Of a DNA stretch of 64,000 nucleotides, positions 35,906-43,884 are shown one piece after another. Position numbers and translations under genes: made by a program. The stretch is from CTSoil-075 sp042610375. GTDB taxonomy: Bacteria; Bacillota; Negativicutes; DSM-13327. The notes under the pieces are model-generated. The model was not told the DNA's origin. It saw nothing but the letters and a program-made list of their open reading frames with translations, and did not search any database. The stretch lies in NCBI RefSeq assembly GCF_042610375.1, contig NZ_JBGJZL010000006.1, forward strand, positions 124,001 through 188,000. The letters run 5' to 3'. How positions within the stretch are numbered: position 1 is the first letter of the stretch; the number at the start of each line of letters is the position of its first letter.

Positions 35906-37099
35906 CTATAGCTTATCATATAATAATTTTCTTAAACAATAACTCGTATGCTCTCGCGTATTAACCAAAGCAATTGCATACATACATTTCCCCTCGCCAT
36001 TTTCATCTAACATCGGAATAGAAACTCCTATATACATATTAGTTAAAGTTTCTCCAACGTGTAAAAACTTTGAGCGTTTACTATAATAACCCATTTTTAC
36101 CCAAGTAGCGAATGCTGGATCACTAAATTCCTCCACAAAATTCATAACCCTGTTAGCTATAGAATATGTAGGTTGTCCGCATTTCTCACAATAATTTTTA
36201 TCTGTTTGATCAATTGAAGCTGCACTTTCCAATGATGACATATATAAAACCGTCGCTATTTCCGTCTGCCCAGCATCTTCTCCAATACCAATCTCCAAAT
36301 TACATTGGTCCTTAATTTTTCGCAAGTTGTTACTATCCCAAACTTGCGCATCTTGCTTCCTAGCTAAGTGAAATTGGTGACAACTTTTAATAAACTTTTC
36401 TACTCGTGGCGATATCTCTAAATAAGTACCTGCAATTTCATTCAAGACTGCTAAACCCTTTTGTGAGATAGTAATACACTGATTTTTGTAAGGATAACCA
36501 TCCATCCAATCTAAATCTTCTGTATACAATCCATTATTTCCATTAAAATCCTTCGAATAAGAAGCAGGACTTTTTGAAATCCAGAAAGGGCAATTGGTTT
36601 CAATAGATAAAATAGCCATAATATTTTCTAAGTTAGTTAACATTTGATATCTCGCATCTTTTTCATCATACCCTGAGACCGTTAATTTCAATAAGCTTTC
36701 AATATCAGAAATTGGTTTTACCGAAAAATTATCCGCATGGTATTCGCTCAAAGGAAAAAAAGAGGCAAGCTTAATAAGAAAAACATATTGCGGAATTGGT
36801 TCTAGTGAACTTTTTGTTTCATTAACAATATTCTTGATATCTTGTCCTATTCCACTCTTTTCTTCTATATCTTTAAAGTAAATTGACTTAATTACCCCCT
36901 TCCTCTCATAGGTTATTCCAACATCCATTGTCTCTTCTCTAATATTCATGCTCCCAAAATCAATACTCCTTCTTACTCCATCTTTTGATGGTGCATAGAG
37001 CCAGGAACATTTTCCGAATTTCATACGAAAAGCAGCCCATAGAGCCCTCAGCAATTTATTAGACTGAATTTTATCAGTCATATCCACTCTAATTATCAA
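35906..37099 (-). CDS. Large protein of unknown family with HEPN-like C-terminal motif
   Basis: 397 residues. No signal peptide or membrane segment. The first ~230 residues match nothing I recognise. Near residue 305 a CEKCGQPTY knuckle (CxxC) precedes a helical segment. The C-terminal part holds YYSKRSKFLHVGE, where Arg342-x4-His347 fits the R-x4-6-H catalytic motif of HEPN ribonucleases and lies in a YxxRS-x-hH context like that of Apea-type HEPN proteins. The gene stands alone, 284 bp from DUF2971, within an island of conflict-related genes. HEPN assignment is tentative; the existence of the gene is secure. Confidence 0.6.
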   Translation of the reverse strand: MIIRVDMTDKIQSNKLLRALWAAFRMKFGKCSWLYAPSKDGVRRSIDFGSMNIREETMDVGITYERKGVIKSIYFKDIEEKSGIGQDIKNIVNETKSSLEPIPQYVFLIKLASFFPLSEYHADNFSVKPISDIESLLKLTVSGYDEKDARYQMLTNLENIMAILSIETNCPFWISKSPASYSKDFNGNNGLYTEDLDWMDGYPYKNQCITISQKGLAVLNEIAGTYLEISPRVEKFIKSCHQFHLARKQDAQVWDSNNLRKIKDQCNLEIGIGEDAGQTEIATVLYMSSLESAASIDQTDKNYCEKCGQPTYSIANRVMNFVEEFSDPAFATWVKMGYYSKRSKFLHVGETLTNMYIGVSIPMLDENGEGKCMYAIALVNTREHTSYCLRKLLYDKL

Positions 37100-37200
37100 C
37101 CCACCACCACTTTCGTATTATTTACTTATTTTATTTTGAGCCCTGCTTACAGGACATATGCTTACTTTGCCTTCAGCCCAAGAGATTTTTTTTGAGAGGA

Positions 37201-37290
37201 CACGGGGACGAGGGGACAGGTTCATTGTCACTGTATATACATTGTTAATATTTCCCTACTTGGAACAATGATCCTGTCCCTTTGTCCCAT
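37201..37290. repeat. REP-like inverted repeat
   Basis: GGGGACAGGTTCATTGT (37212-37228) is complementary to ACAATGATCCTGTCCC (37265-37280) across a 36-nt spacer. Further GGGGACG/CTTTGTCCC sequence lies outside the stem. The GGGACG-type core is shared with the ends of the transposase unit at 42.8-43.6 kb. Confidence 0.7.
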
Positions 37291-37293
37291 CCT

Positions 37294-37320
37294 TCAAGAC
37301 TATCATTTTAAATGCCAATA
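37294..37320. repeat. 27-nt direct repeat, copy B
   Basis: Twenty-six of 27 bases match 33891-33917. It begins three bases after the REP-like hairpin block. The two copies bracket the 3.4-kb segment carrying the AlbA_2, CPBP and HEPN-like genes. Confidence 0.85.
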
Positions 37321-37383
37321 AAACCCCATGGTAACGTACACATAACCACCTCAATATTTAGCCAGGATACAATTGCATTTTGG

Positions 37384-38172
37384 CTAAATATAATTAAATC
37401 TACCAATTTCCTCAATGTCTAATCCAAATTGATATTTTTTCCTTTCTGCCTTATACAAAGTTAGCGGTGTAGACCGACATGATAAGAATCTTATTAATTG
37501 TTTAACATCCTTTTCTTTCATCGCTTCACCACATATTACACCTGTAAGTATCTGGGGATCAAATTCTATTGTATCATTTATAACATCTACATTTGATATC
37601 CTATACTCATTTTCATATTCCCAATCCTTTGATTTTGTAAAATATAAATCAGTTATTTTTTCTTTATTATTAATGTCTACAATATTTATTGGAGGATAAT
37701 TTTCCTCATAAATAACTTTTCTTACAGGTGGAAAAGCAGGATTAGAATAATCAAATTCTAAACAAATTCCTGTATGGTCTTTTGCGTAATGTGACCACAT
37801 TAAAATATTATCTTTTTCCTTACTAAAGCAGCATATTCCGGAATTGGTTCGCGTTTTTCCCATCACTAACTGTTCCACAAATTCCCTTCTACTGTCTTTT
37901 AATTCATCAGTATCTGCAAAATAAATTTTCTTCTTCCACTCTTCTTTTTCTTCTTGTGTTAATTTTCTTTTTGAAAGCTCAGCAATCATATCAATAGTAG
38001 CTCTAAACCATTCATCATTACTTCCTTTTAAATTAAACATTATACAAGAGTCAAATGGATCATTAAAATTTTTAGCAGAATTTAAATATAATTCATTATT
38101 CCATAATATTTTTCTTGCGTATTTGTTCCAATGACAATATTTATATAAATGTCTTGGTTTTTCATCTCCCAT
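37384..38172 (-). CDS. DUF2971 domain protein
   Basis: 262 residues. The domain signature is clear: HLYKYCHWNKYARKILWNNELYLNSAKNFNDPFDS near the start, CCFSKEKDNILMWSHYAKDHTGICLEFD centrally, then KVIYEENYP, KSKDWEYENEYR and GVICGEAM. DUF2971 proteins are cytoplasmic, of unknown activity, and frequent in mobile islands and defence neighbourhoods. The ATG at 38172 has GGAGG correctly spaced; an ATG 4 codons upstream overlaps it. It is 148 bp beyond the ABC-3C ATPase on the same strand and could be co-transcribed, though a separate unit is more likely. Confidence 0.85.
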   Translation of the reverse strand: MGDEKPRHLYKYCHWNKYARKILWNNELYLNSAKNFNDPFDSCIMFNLKGSNDEWFRATIDMIAELSKRKLTQEEKEEWKKKIYFADTDELKDSRREFVEQLVMGKTRTNSGICCFSKEKDNILMWSHYAKDHTGICLEFDYSNPAFPPVRKVIYEENYPPINIVDINNKEKITDLYFTKSKDWEYENEYRISNVDVINDTIEFDPQILTGVICGEAMKEKDVKQLIRFLSCRSTPLTLYKAERKKYQFGLDIEEIGRFNYI

Positions 38173-38319
38173 ATTTGCCTCCATAAAAATATGAAATATA
38201 GAACGCCCTCACCAATTGCTAGAGTATCAAATCCCACCTGACAGTGCATTTTCAAGTACTAAGATTGCGTAAGTTAATTTAATCTGATAACTGGTGCAGA
38301 AACCTGAAATCCGTTCAAT

Positions 38320-40302
38320 TTATCTGGGAGAAGATCCAAAATCATCAATAAAACCTTTTTGAAAGCCCTCTTTATTTTCAACACTAAATCTCTTTACTGT
38401 AAAACGATTAATGGTTTTTTCCACTTTGGTAGGTATATCATTATCAACAATTATAAGTTGAAAATCTTCTGAGTATTTTCGGTGAAATCTAATAAGATAT
38501 TTTAAAATATTTAATCTTTTCTGAGGATCTTGAACTCCTTCGAATGCGTCTTCTTTAGTATCTGTTTTCGATAAGTATTTAGAATCTGTCTTACCCAAAT
38601 ACTTGCTTATGCTATCAATCATTACCAAGCTAGGTAAATATGTATTATCCTTTAAGCTATTTTTCAGCAAACTTAGATAATATCCAATAGATACTATCGT
38701 CCGTACACCACCTGACGTAAGTTCATGATAGTTACGATTTCTTAAAATTGGTAAAAATGTTTTTTCACTTACCGAGACTCCTGATCGATTACGAATTTTA
38801 ACCACATCTAAGAAGTTTGATAAAATATCAGCTAACGAATTTACAATTTGAGTAGAAGTTGGCATTATTACTTTAAGTTCATCAATTTTCTCTTTTAACT
38901 TCACAATTGCTTTTTCACGGATTTGAACTTCATTATTTATTTCATCTAATTGTCTTCTAATTCGCTTAAAATATTCAATTGTATGAAGTTCCTCTGTCAA
39001 AGTTGATTTTTGGGAAACTATTAAATCTCTTTCTTGAAGGTATGGAGAAACATATTCGGAAGTTTTAATATCTAATATTTCTCTTAACTTTCTTTCCTCT
39101 TCTTGAAATTCAGCAACTCTTCTATCTATTCTAATTAGTTCGTTTCTTTGTTCACTAATTAAACTCTCTAAGCTCTTTAAACGAACACTGAAACTTTTCA
39201 ACTCTAGATCTAAGTTTTCCTTTTCTGAGCTAACAAAATATTGATCTAAAGATGACAGACCAATGTTAGAATGACAAAGAGGACATGCTGATTCTTCTGC
39301 CACTGCAGATGGTATTTGAGGAAGTTTCTGCATAACATCTACAATAGCCTTTATTTTCTCAATATCGCATTGGTATTCTTTTTTAAGACATATATTCTGT
39401 TCTATATTGAAGATCAACTGTACTTTTTCATCTCCGGTTTTTTGTATCTCCTCATGAATTAGGATTATTTGCTTTCTAAGCTCATTTAAATAGCTATTAT
39501 CAGAACGCATAATAGAATTAATTCGTTTTTCTTCTATTTCAAGCCTAGAGATTATCATCTTCAAATCCGATAATTTTCCATCAAGATCATCAGATGTATC
39601 AAACCTTACTTCTCTTAAAAAAGATGTTACTGTATTATATCTATTAAGGGAATCATTTTTTGCTCGTGTCTTGGCTTGAATCTCAATCTCCAAATCAGCG
39701 ATCTGGGTATCAAGTATATTATGTATAAATCGGAATGTCTGCTGATTCTTAGTTGCTAGTGAATAATTTTCTCTATCTAGTAATTTTTTGTCACCGACAT
39801 CATCCTGACTCATATAACAATACTTAAATATATCACGAAAACTCACTCTTGCTAGATCAGAATCATCTTTAGTTGGAGCCTTCTTTACACTAATTTTAGG
39901 TATATTTAAAGCATCTAATAAGAAATCTGAAAAATATCCAGCTGGCCCTATTTTTTTATAATTAGGACCGTATTCTAATGGGAAAAACTCATCTTTATTT
40001 TCAATACTACAAGGGTAAACTTTAATGTAATCGCTAGATTTAAATATGTCTCTTTGTATAGTATAGACCCTGGCATTAAGTAGTATTTCCAACAAGGCAT
40101 ATCTCCCGCAAGCTTCCAGTTCATCATAAAGATAAACTTTTGAGGCACCAAGTAAATAATCAATAAGATTTAGTATGCTAGATTTACCAGTATCAGAATC
40201 GCCATAAATAATATTTACGCCTTTATGAAATGGAACTTCGTAATTCTTATTCCAGCCAATAAGAAGTAACTTATTCACAAAAATCTTTGGTGATTTCCCC
40301 AT
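38320..40302 (-). CDS. ABC-3C system ATPase: SMC/Rad50-like with zinc hook (DUF3732-like)
   Basis: 660 residues. Walker A is GDSDTGKSS (34-42); residues ~200-480 form long coiled coils interrupted by a Rad50-type hook CPLC (340-343). The ABC signature LTSGGVRTI starts at 528 and the Walker B-like strand is LPSLVMIDS (556-564), where Asp-Ser replaces the usual Asp-Glu. This is the architecture of the ATPase of ABC-three-component conflict systems. It is two bases downstream of the winged-helix partner. By analogy it senses an invasion cue and controls the lipase effector. ATPase identity is firm; system identity follows from gene context. Confidence 0.88.
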   Translation of the reverse strand: MGKSPKIFVNKLLLIGWNKNYEVPFHKGVNIIYGDSDTGKSSILNLIDYLLGASKVYLYDELEACGRYALLEILLNARVYTIQRDIFKSSDYIKVYPCSIENKDEFFPLEYGPNYKKIGPAGYFSDFLLDALNIPKISVKKAPTKDDSDLARVSFRDIFKYCYMSQDDVGDKKLLDRENYSLATKNQQTFRFIHNILDTQIADLEIEIQAKTRAKNDSLNRYNTVTSFLREVRFDTSDDLDGKLSDLKMIISRLEIEEKRINSIMRSDNSYLNELRKQIILIHEEIQKTGDEKVQLIFNIEQNICLKKEYQCDIEKIKAIVDVMQKLPQIPSAVAEESACPLCHSNIGLSSLDQYFVSSEKENLDLELKSFSVRLKSLESLISEQRNELIRIDRRVAEFQEEERKLREILDIKTSEYVSPYLQERDLIVSQKSTLTEELHTIEYFKRIRRQLDEINNEVQIREKAIVKLKEKIDELKVIMPTSTQIVNSLADILSNFLDVVKIRNRSGVSVSEKTFLPILRNRNYHELTSGGVRTIVSIGYYLSLLKNSLKDNTYLPSLVMIDSISKYLGKTDSKYLSKTDTKEDAFEGVQDPQKRLNILKYLIRFHRKYSEDFQLIIVDNDIPTKVEKTINRFTVKRFSVENKEGFQKGFIDDFGSSPR

Positions 40303-40304
40303 AA

Positions 40305-40802
40305 CTAAACTCCTTTTATGTTATGCTTTATACTCATGCGAAGTTCTGATTCGTTTTCTTTTTGCAAGGGGCGTATAGCCTCTACTATCTCTCTTACCCT
40401 AAAGAAATAATCTGAATCCAATTCTTCAACAATTTTTTGTCCGCTTTCTGTAATGATATAATAAATATCTTTTTGATTTTTGATGACCTCTATAAAGCCG
40501 TAGGCAAGCAAGACTTTCAAAACAATATCAGTTTCTTTATAATTGAATACTAAAGCTACTTCTGGATATTGTGAATCTATATTGCCTATCTCATATTCTC
40601 TAACGGTAAAACTAAAATTATTATCTAATGTATAGTAAAGCACTTGAGGATACCGAACCAGGAAATCGAATATAGCTATCTTACCTAGATTAAGAACCAA
40701 CTTCCCCCTTTTGGTCCTTGATAACTTATCAATTAAGATAAGTAATCTAGCAAGACGTAGATTAATATCCGACTCAGGAAAAAGAAAAGGTAAGTTAAGC
40801 AT
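40305..40802 (-). CDS. ABC-3C middle component (winged-helix protein)
   Basis: 165 residues. The N-terminal half carries PESDINLRLARLLILIDKLSRTKRGKLVLNLGKIAIFDFLVRYPQVL, typical of the small middle component (MC) of ABC-three-component systems. The second half looks like a winged helix (DIVLKVLLAYGFIEVIKNQKDIYYIITESGQKIVEEL). The start ATG at 40802 lies inside the effector's last codons with AAAGGTGA upstream, so translation is coupled. It ends 2 bp before the ATPase. Expected to bridge ATPase and effector. The assignment is by fold and context; no exact MC subtype is claimed. Confidence 0.8.
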   Translation of the reverse strand: MLNLPFLFPESDINLRLARLLILIDKLSRTKRGKLVLNLGKIAIFDFLVRYPQVLYYTLDNNFSFTVREYEIGNIDSQYPEVALVFNYKETDIVLKVLLAYGFIEVIKNQKDIYYIITESGQKIVEELDSDYFFRVREIVEAIRPLQKENESELRMSIKHNIKGV

Positions 40803-42039
40803 TGCCACTCACCTTTCTTGTTCTAAATTTGTTGAGTTCCACTTCATTATGTTCTTTATTCCACCATATTTCATTACTAAGTGCATTAGACAATTGATGT
40901 AACATACCTTTCTTATGTACTTCTTCTAAAAATGTTAACGATGTCTTAATTTTTTTTTCATGCTCTTGGTTTATTCTAGTATGAACCTGGCTAAGCAATC
41001 CACTACCAGCTTCTAGCTCGTGACGAAAATGTCTTCCAAACTCCTCTCCATATAATTCTTTAATTCCTAAGTATAAATCTTCAAGTATTTTTCTGTCATT
41101 GCTACCTCTAGGTTTAAATCTTTTGATTGCATATTCTGCATAGTAAAAAGAGTTCTTCGCTTCATTCTGAAAAAATTTGTGTATATTCGCCATTTCAAGT
41201 TTTACAACGAAATTCATATCATCAAATTGTCCATCATCCCTAAAGGGTTGAATAGCTATCTTTTTTTTTTGTGATACCTCTTCTAAAAAATTAAGAATAG
41301 CTTGCTCTACAACGAAATAGAGATGGCAATCTTTTCTTTCAGGCTTTGATATCGTAAAATGATCATCATCACATGGGATTTTTTCATTATTGTATGGATC
41401 AATTGCTACAGCACTCTTTTCATTTACAATATCATCATACTTACCATAAAAGTAAATAGTTTTGGGTGTGTTTTTTACATCCCTTATCCAACTTCTATTC
41501 ATAGCATCTATAATGCCACTTACGGGCTTTAACTCATATACTTGTGGATTATTAATTAATTTCGCTAAAAAATTTTCTGTCAATTCGGAACCTTGATGTG
41601 GAACTGCAAGTGAGAGAAATAACTTTACTCTTGTCATATTATGATTTTGTAAACTATTCAAAATACAAGACTTAGTTACTAATCCCCCCATACTATGTGC
41701 AACTATGATAATATTCTCATATGCTGCACATTCATAATCAACTACCGAAAGTAGTAATTCGCCAAGACTCTCGATGTCCAAATTTTTCTTTGCCTTTTTT
41801 CTTCGCTTTATTATATTCATCATTAAAGATACTACAAGATTTGATTGAACATCGTTGGATAATTTTGTAAAATAATTAAAATAAGCAATATCGAAATTTT
41901 GTTTTATCTTGGAATTTTCCAAAAGCATTTCAGGGAACGAATTGCCATAAGAATTTTTCCAAGTTGAAGAATCCCCCAAAAAACCATGTACAAATATAAT
42001 TAGATTCTTTTTTCTTTTTTGACATATCCATGTAATCAT
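40795..42039 (-). CDS. ABC-3C effector: alpha/beta hydrolase (lipase-like) with system-specific C-terminal domain
   Basis: 414 residues. Residues 1-255 are an alpha/beta hydrolase: oxyanion segment FVHGFLGDSSTW, nucleophile Ser116 in VAHSMGGL, acid Asp202 or Asp203 in YGKYDDIV, and His227 in CDDDHFTI. Such lipase/esterase domains act as membrane-damaging effectors. Residues ~280-400 (LEDLYLGIKELYGEEFGRHF, then EEVHKKGMLHQLSN and EIWWN) match the C-terminal domain that tethers ABC-3C effectors to their ATPase partner. No signal peptide, so cytosolic. First gene of the operon; a heptamer repeat lies in its leader. Confidence 0.82.
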   Translation of the reverse strand: MITWICQKRKKNLIIFVHGFLGDSSTWKNSYGNSFPEMLLENSKIKQNFDIAYFNYFTKLSNDVQSNLVVSLMMNIIKRRKKAKKNLDIESLGELLLSVVDYECAAYENIIIVAHSMGGLVTKSCILNSLQNHNMTRVKLFLSLAVPHQGSELTENFLAKLINNPQVYELKPVSGIIDAMNRSWIRDVKNTPKTIYFYGKYDDIVNEKSAVAIDPYNNEKIPCDDDHFTISKPERKDCHLYFVVEQAILNFLEEVSQKKKIAIQPFRDDGQFDDMNFVVKLEMANIHKFFQNEAKNSFYYAEYAIKRFKPRGSNDRKILEDLYLGIKELYGEEFGRHFRHELEAGSGLLSQVHTRINQEHEKKIKTSLTFLEEVHKKGMLHQLSNALSNEIWWNKEHNEVELNKFRTRKVSGNA

Positions 42040-42069
42040 TAAAGCGCCCCCGAATCAATATCAATTTAC

Positions 42070-42097
42070 CAATTACCAATTACCAATTACCAATTAC
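42070..42097. repeat. Four perfect tandem CAATTAC heptamers in the ABC-3C leader
   Basis: Four exact 7-bp units with degenerate units on both sides (42062-42069 and 42098-42104). They lie 31-58 bp upstream of the effector start codon, between the promoter and the ribosome binding site. Short tandem repeats at this position can change copy number by slippage. Confidence 0.9.
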
Positions 42098-42178
42098 CAA
42101 TAAATTCTCTTAATTTTTCAAGTTTCCTGCCCTATTTAATCAATATTTATCATTAAATTGTATTTTTACCATTTTTAT

Positions 42179-42207
42179 ATAATATTGATATCTTGATCTC
42201 ATATCAA
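42179..42207 (-). promoter_or_regulatory. Sigma-A promoter of the ABC-3C operon
   Basis: TTGATA (42202-42207) and TATTAT (42179-42184) on the minus strand with 17-bp spacing. It implies a leader of about 130 nt that contains the heptamer repeats. Confidence 0.65.
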
Positions 42208-42582
42208 ATCCTATTTATATACTGATTTCACCACTTATTAAAAATTGAATATTTTTTTGACAGAAGATGTACTTGCGTTTATTTGTGGAGATTAGTAACT
42301 CCTATCAAAGACATATAATACAAAAGAAGCCACGAAATTCGTGGCGTCATAAATATTCCGAATTTAGATGGTGGTGGCGCTCCTACCGAATCTCTGTCCA
42401 CTATCATCAAAATAGTTCACAGCTTGACCTCTTATTTTTATAAGTATTAGGCGTATTTAGAAAATATACATCGTACCGTAACCCTATTTACGGTATAAAA
42501 ACACCTCTAACATCTACTGTCAAGGCTTATTTTTATCCGTAATCGCGAATAATTAGCGCATATGCAAACGAACAATAATAGA
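42208..42582. other. Gene-free region between the ABC-3C operon and the transposase unit
   Basis: About 375 bp without a supportable gene. It contains a GCCACGAAATTCGTGGC palindrome (near 42330) and a short hairpin TACCGTAA/TTACGGTA (42474-42495). Both could be operator or terminator relics. Nothing else was recognised. Confidence 0.4.
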
Positions 42583-42780
42583 TCAACCAGCGACCATGTC
42601 ACAAAACTGTTTAAATAGCATTAAGGCCAATGAAATAAATATTCCCACCGCAGCTAGATAACTTCCGTTTGTGACTAAACGCGCTACTCTACCATTGCCG
42701 CACGCTGATAATATCATGCTACCAGCCATTCCTACAACTCCAACGGCAAATATTGATATTACGCCATACAGATATGTGAC
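42583..42780 (-). pseudogene. Remnant of a small two-helix membrane protein gene
   Basis: About 65 codons encode two hydrophobic helices (YGVISIFAVGVVGMAGSMIL and AAVGIFISLALMLFKQF) separated by a short polar segment. The open frame continues to 42849, but its first ~23 codons are the end sequence and 3' part of the transposase unit, so the native 5' end has been lost to that insertion. No family was recognised; the size would suit a pilin-like or phage accessory membrane protein. Probably non-functional unless translated from within. Confidence 0.45.
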
Positions 42781-43604
42781 ATTTAGGGACGTTCCTTTTC
42801 TGTCAACATTTTGCCACAATACCTCGCGATATCCCTGTTGCTCGTTCAATTTGACGAATAGATAACCCTTCTTCTCTTAACTTTGTAACTATAGTATTTC
42901 GTTCTGATTTTGGCCACGAAGCTATTTGATTTGGTTCTATCCCACCAGTACATATCAAAATTTTCCGTCGTATTTCCTCTTCAGTCATATGTTTTGTTCC
43001 TGATACTTCAAAATTTTCTTCTTCAAAAATATTATGAAGACGTATCCATTCTTCCCGCCCAACCAATTCTAATGAAAAAGCAGTATCTGTTAAACTTCTA
43101 CCATATAAATATTCTCTATAACTACTATAAATATAGTCCTCCATTCTTGTTACGATTCCTGCTTTCAGTGGATTTTGATGTATATAGCGTATCAATGGAA
43201 TAAAATATTCATCTACGTCTACTGAGATACTCTTATAACGACTAGCAATTAATGCCCCATTACGTTGATATTTTCTATTAAAATACATCACATATTTCGT
43301 TAATAATCTTTTCATTATTATTGAAATATCAGCTATCTGCTTTTCTCTTATTAGAAGATGTACATGGTTACTCATTAAACAATAGCTATGTATTTCAAAT
43401 GCCATTTCATTTTTTATATGCTGCAAGGCTTCCAGAAAATATTTAAAATCACTTTCCTCTTCAAATAGATGTTGATGATTAATACCTCGAAATACAATAT
43501 GATAAAATCCTGTTGCACTCAATTCCCTTGCTTGTCTACTCATCTTCTCACCTCTAATACTCAATATATCATAATGATGTCAAAAAAGGAACGTCCCCAA
43601 CTGT
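42781..43604. mobile_element. REP-associated Y1 transposase unit with inverted ends
   Basis: The left end (TTTAGGGACGTTCCTTTTCTGTCA, beginning 42781) and the reverse complement of the right end (GTTGGGGACGTTCCTTTTTTGACA) are near-identical, so the gene is framed by inverted repeats with a GGGACGTTCCTTTT core. Related sequences at 35280 and 37201 suggest a family of short repeats mobilised by this protein. Confidence 0.75.
42803..43543 (-). CDS. REP-associated tyrosine transposase (TnpA_REP, Y1 HUH family)
   Basis: About 246 residues. N-terminal RQARELSATGFYHIVFRGINHQHLF, the HUH motif in HSYCLMSNHVHLLI (His-hydrophobic-His), and RYIHQNPLKAGIV are the standard RAYT/Y1 signatures. The C terminus adds an HTH (EGLSIRQIERATGISRGIVAKC). 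Preferred start is the ATG at 43543, five bases after GAGGTG; an earlier ATG at 43564 lacks a site. It appears intact. It lies at the right end of the island, 66 bp from the 276-bp repeat. Confidence 0.9.
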   Translation of the reverse strand: MSRQARELSATGFYHIVFRGINHQHLFEEESDFKYFLEALQHIKNEMAFEIHSYCLMSNHVHLLIREKQIADISIIMKRLLTKYVMYFNRKYQRNGALIASRYKSISVDVDEYFIPLIRYIHQNPLKAGIVTRMEDYIYSSYREYLYGRSLTDTAFSLELVGREEWIRLHNIFEEENFEVSGTKHMTEEEIRRKILICTGGIEPNQIASWPKSERNTIVTKLREEGLSIRQIERATGISRGIVAKC

Positions 43605-43608
43605 CATG

Positions 43609-43884
43609 TAGGTTATCCCAATCAATCACCTAGCTCACGCCCGCGCACATCATGGACAGAAATCACCGAATGGCTACGTTGAATAAGCAAAATATCTAAT
43701 ATCATCTGTAGACAGACTATTGAATTTAAATTCTTAATTAAGCATCTAGTGATTTATAATCAATAAACAAACTAGTCGCTATCAATCATAAGTGATAACG
43801 ACTAGTTTGTTTTATCTATATAAATTCTACCTTATATTTTCGCAGCCAAGTATCAACTTGGATCAAATAGGCAAATAACTGGGG
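43609..43884. repeat. Right copy of the 276-bp direct repeat bounding the island
   Basis: Identical over its whole length to 33350-33625. It holds an isolated copy of the last 24 nitroreductase codons (starting GYPNQSP) and the 3' end of the intact asnB. It begins five bases after the transposase unit. Confidence 0.97.

Noticed and set aside
37212..37280. Inverted repeat considered as a transcription terminator for the HEPN-like or DUF2971 gene
   Set aside because: It has a 36-nt loop, no T-tract and shares sequence with the transposase end repeats, so a REP-like element is more likely. It also lies upstream of both neighbouring minus-strand starts.
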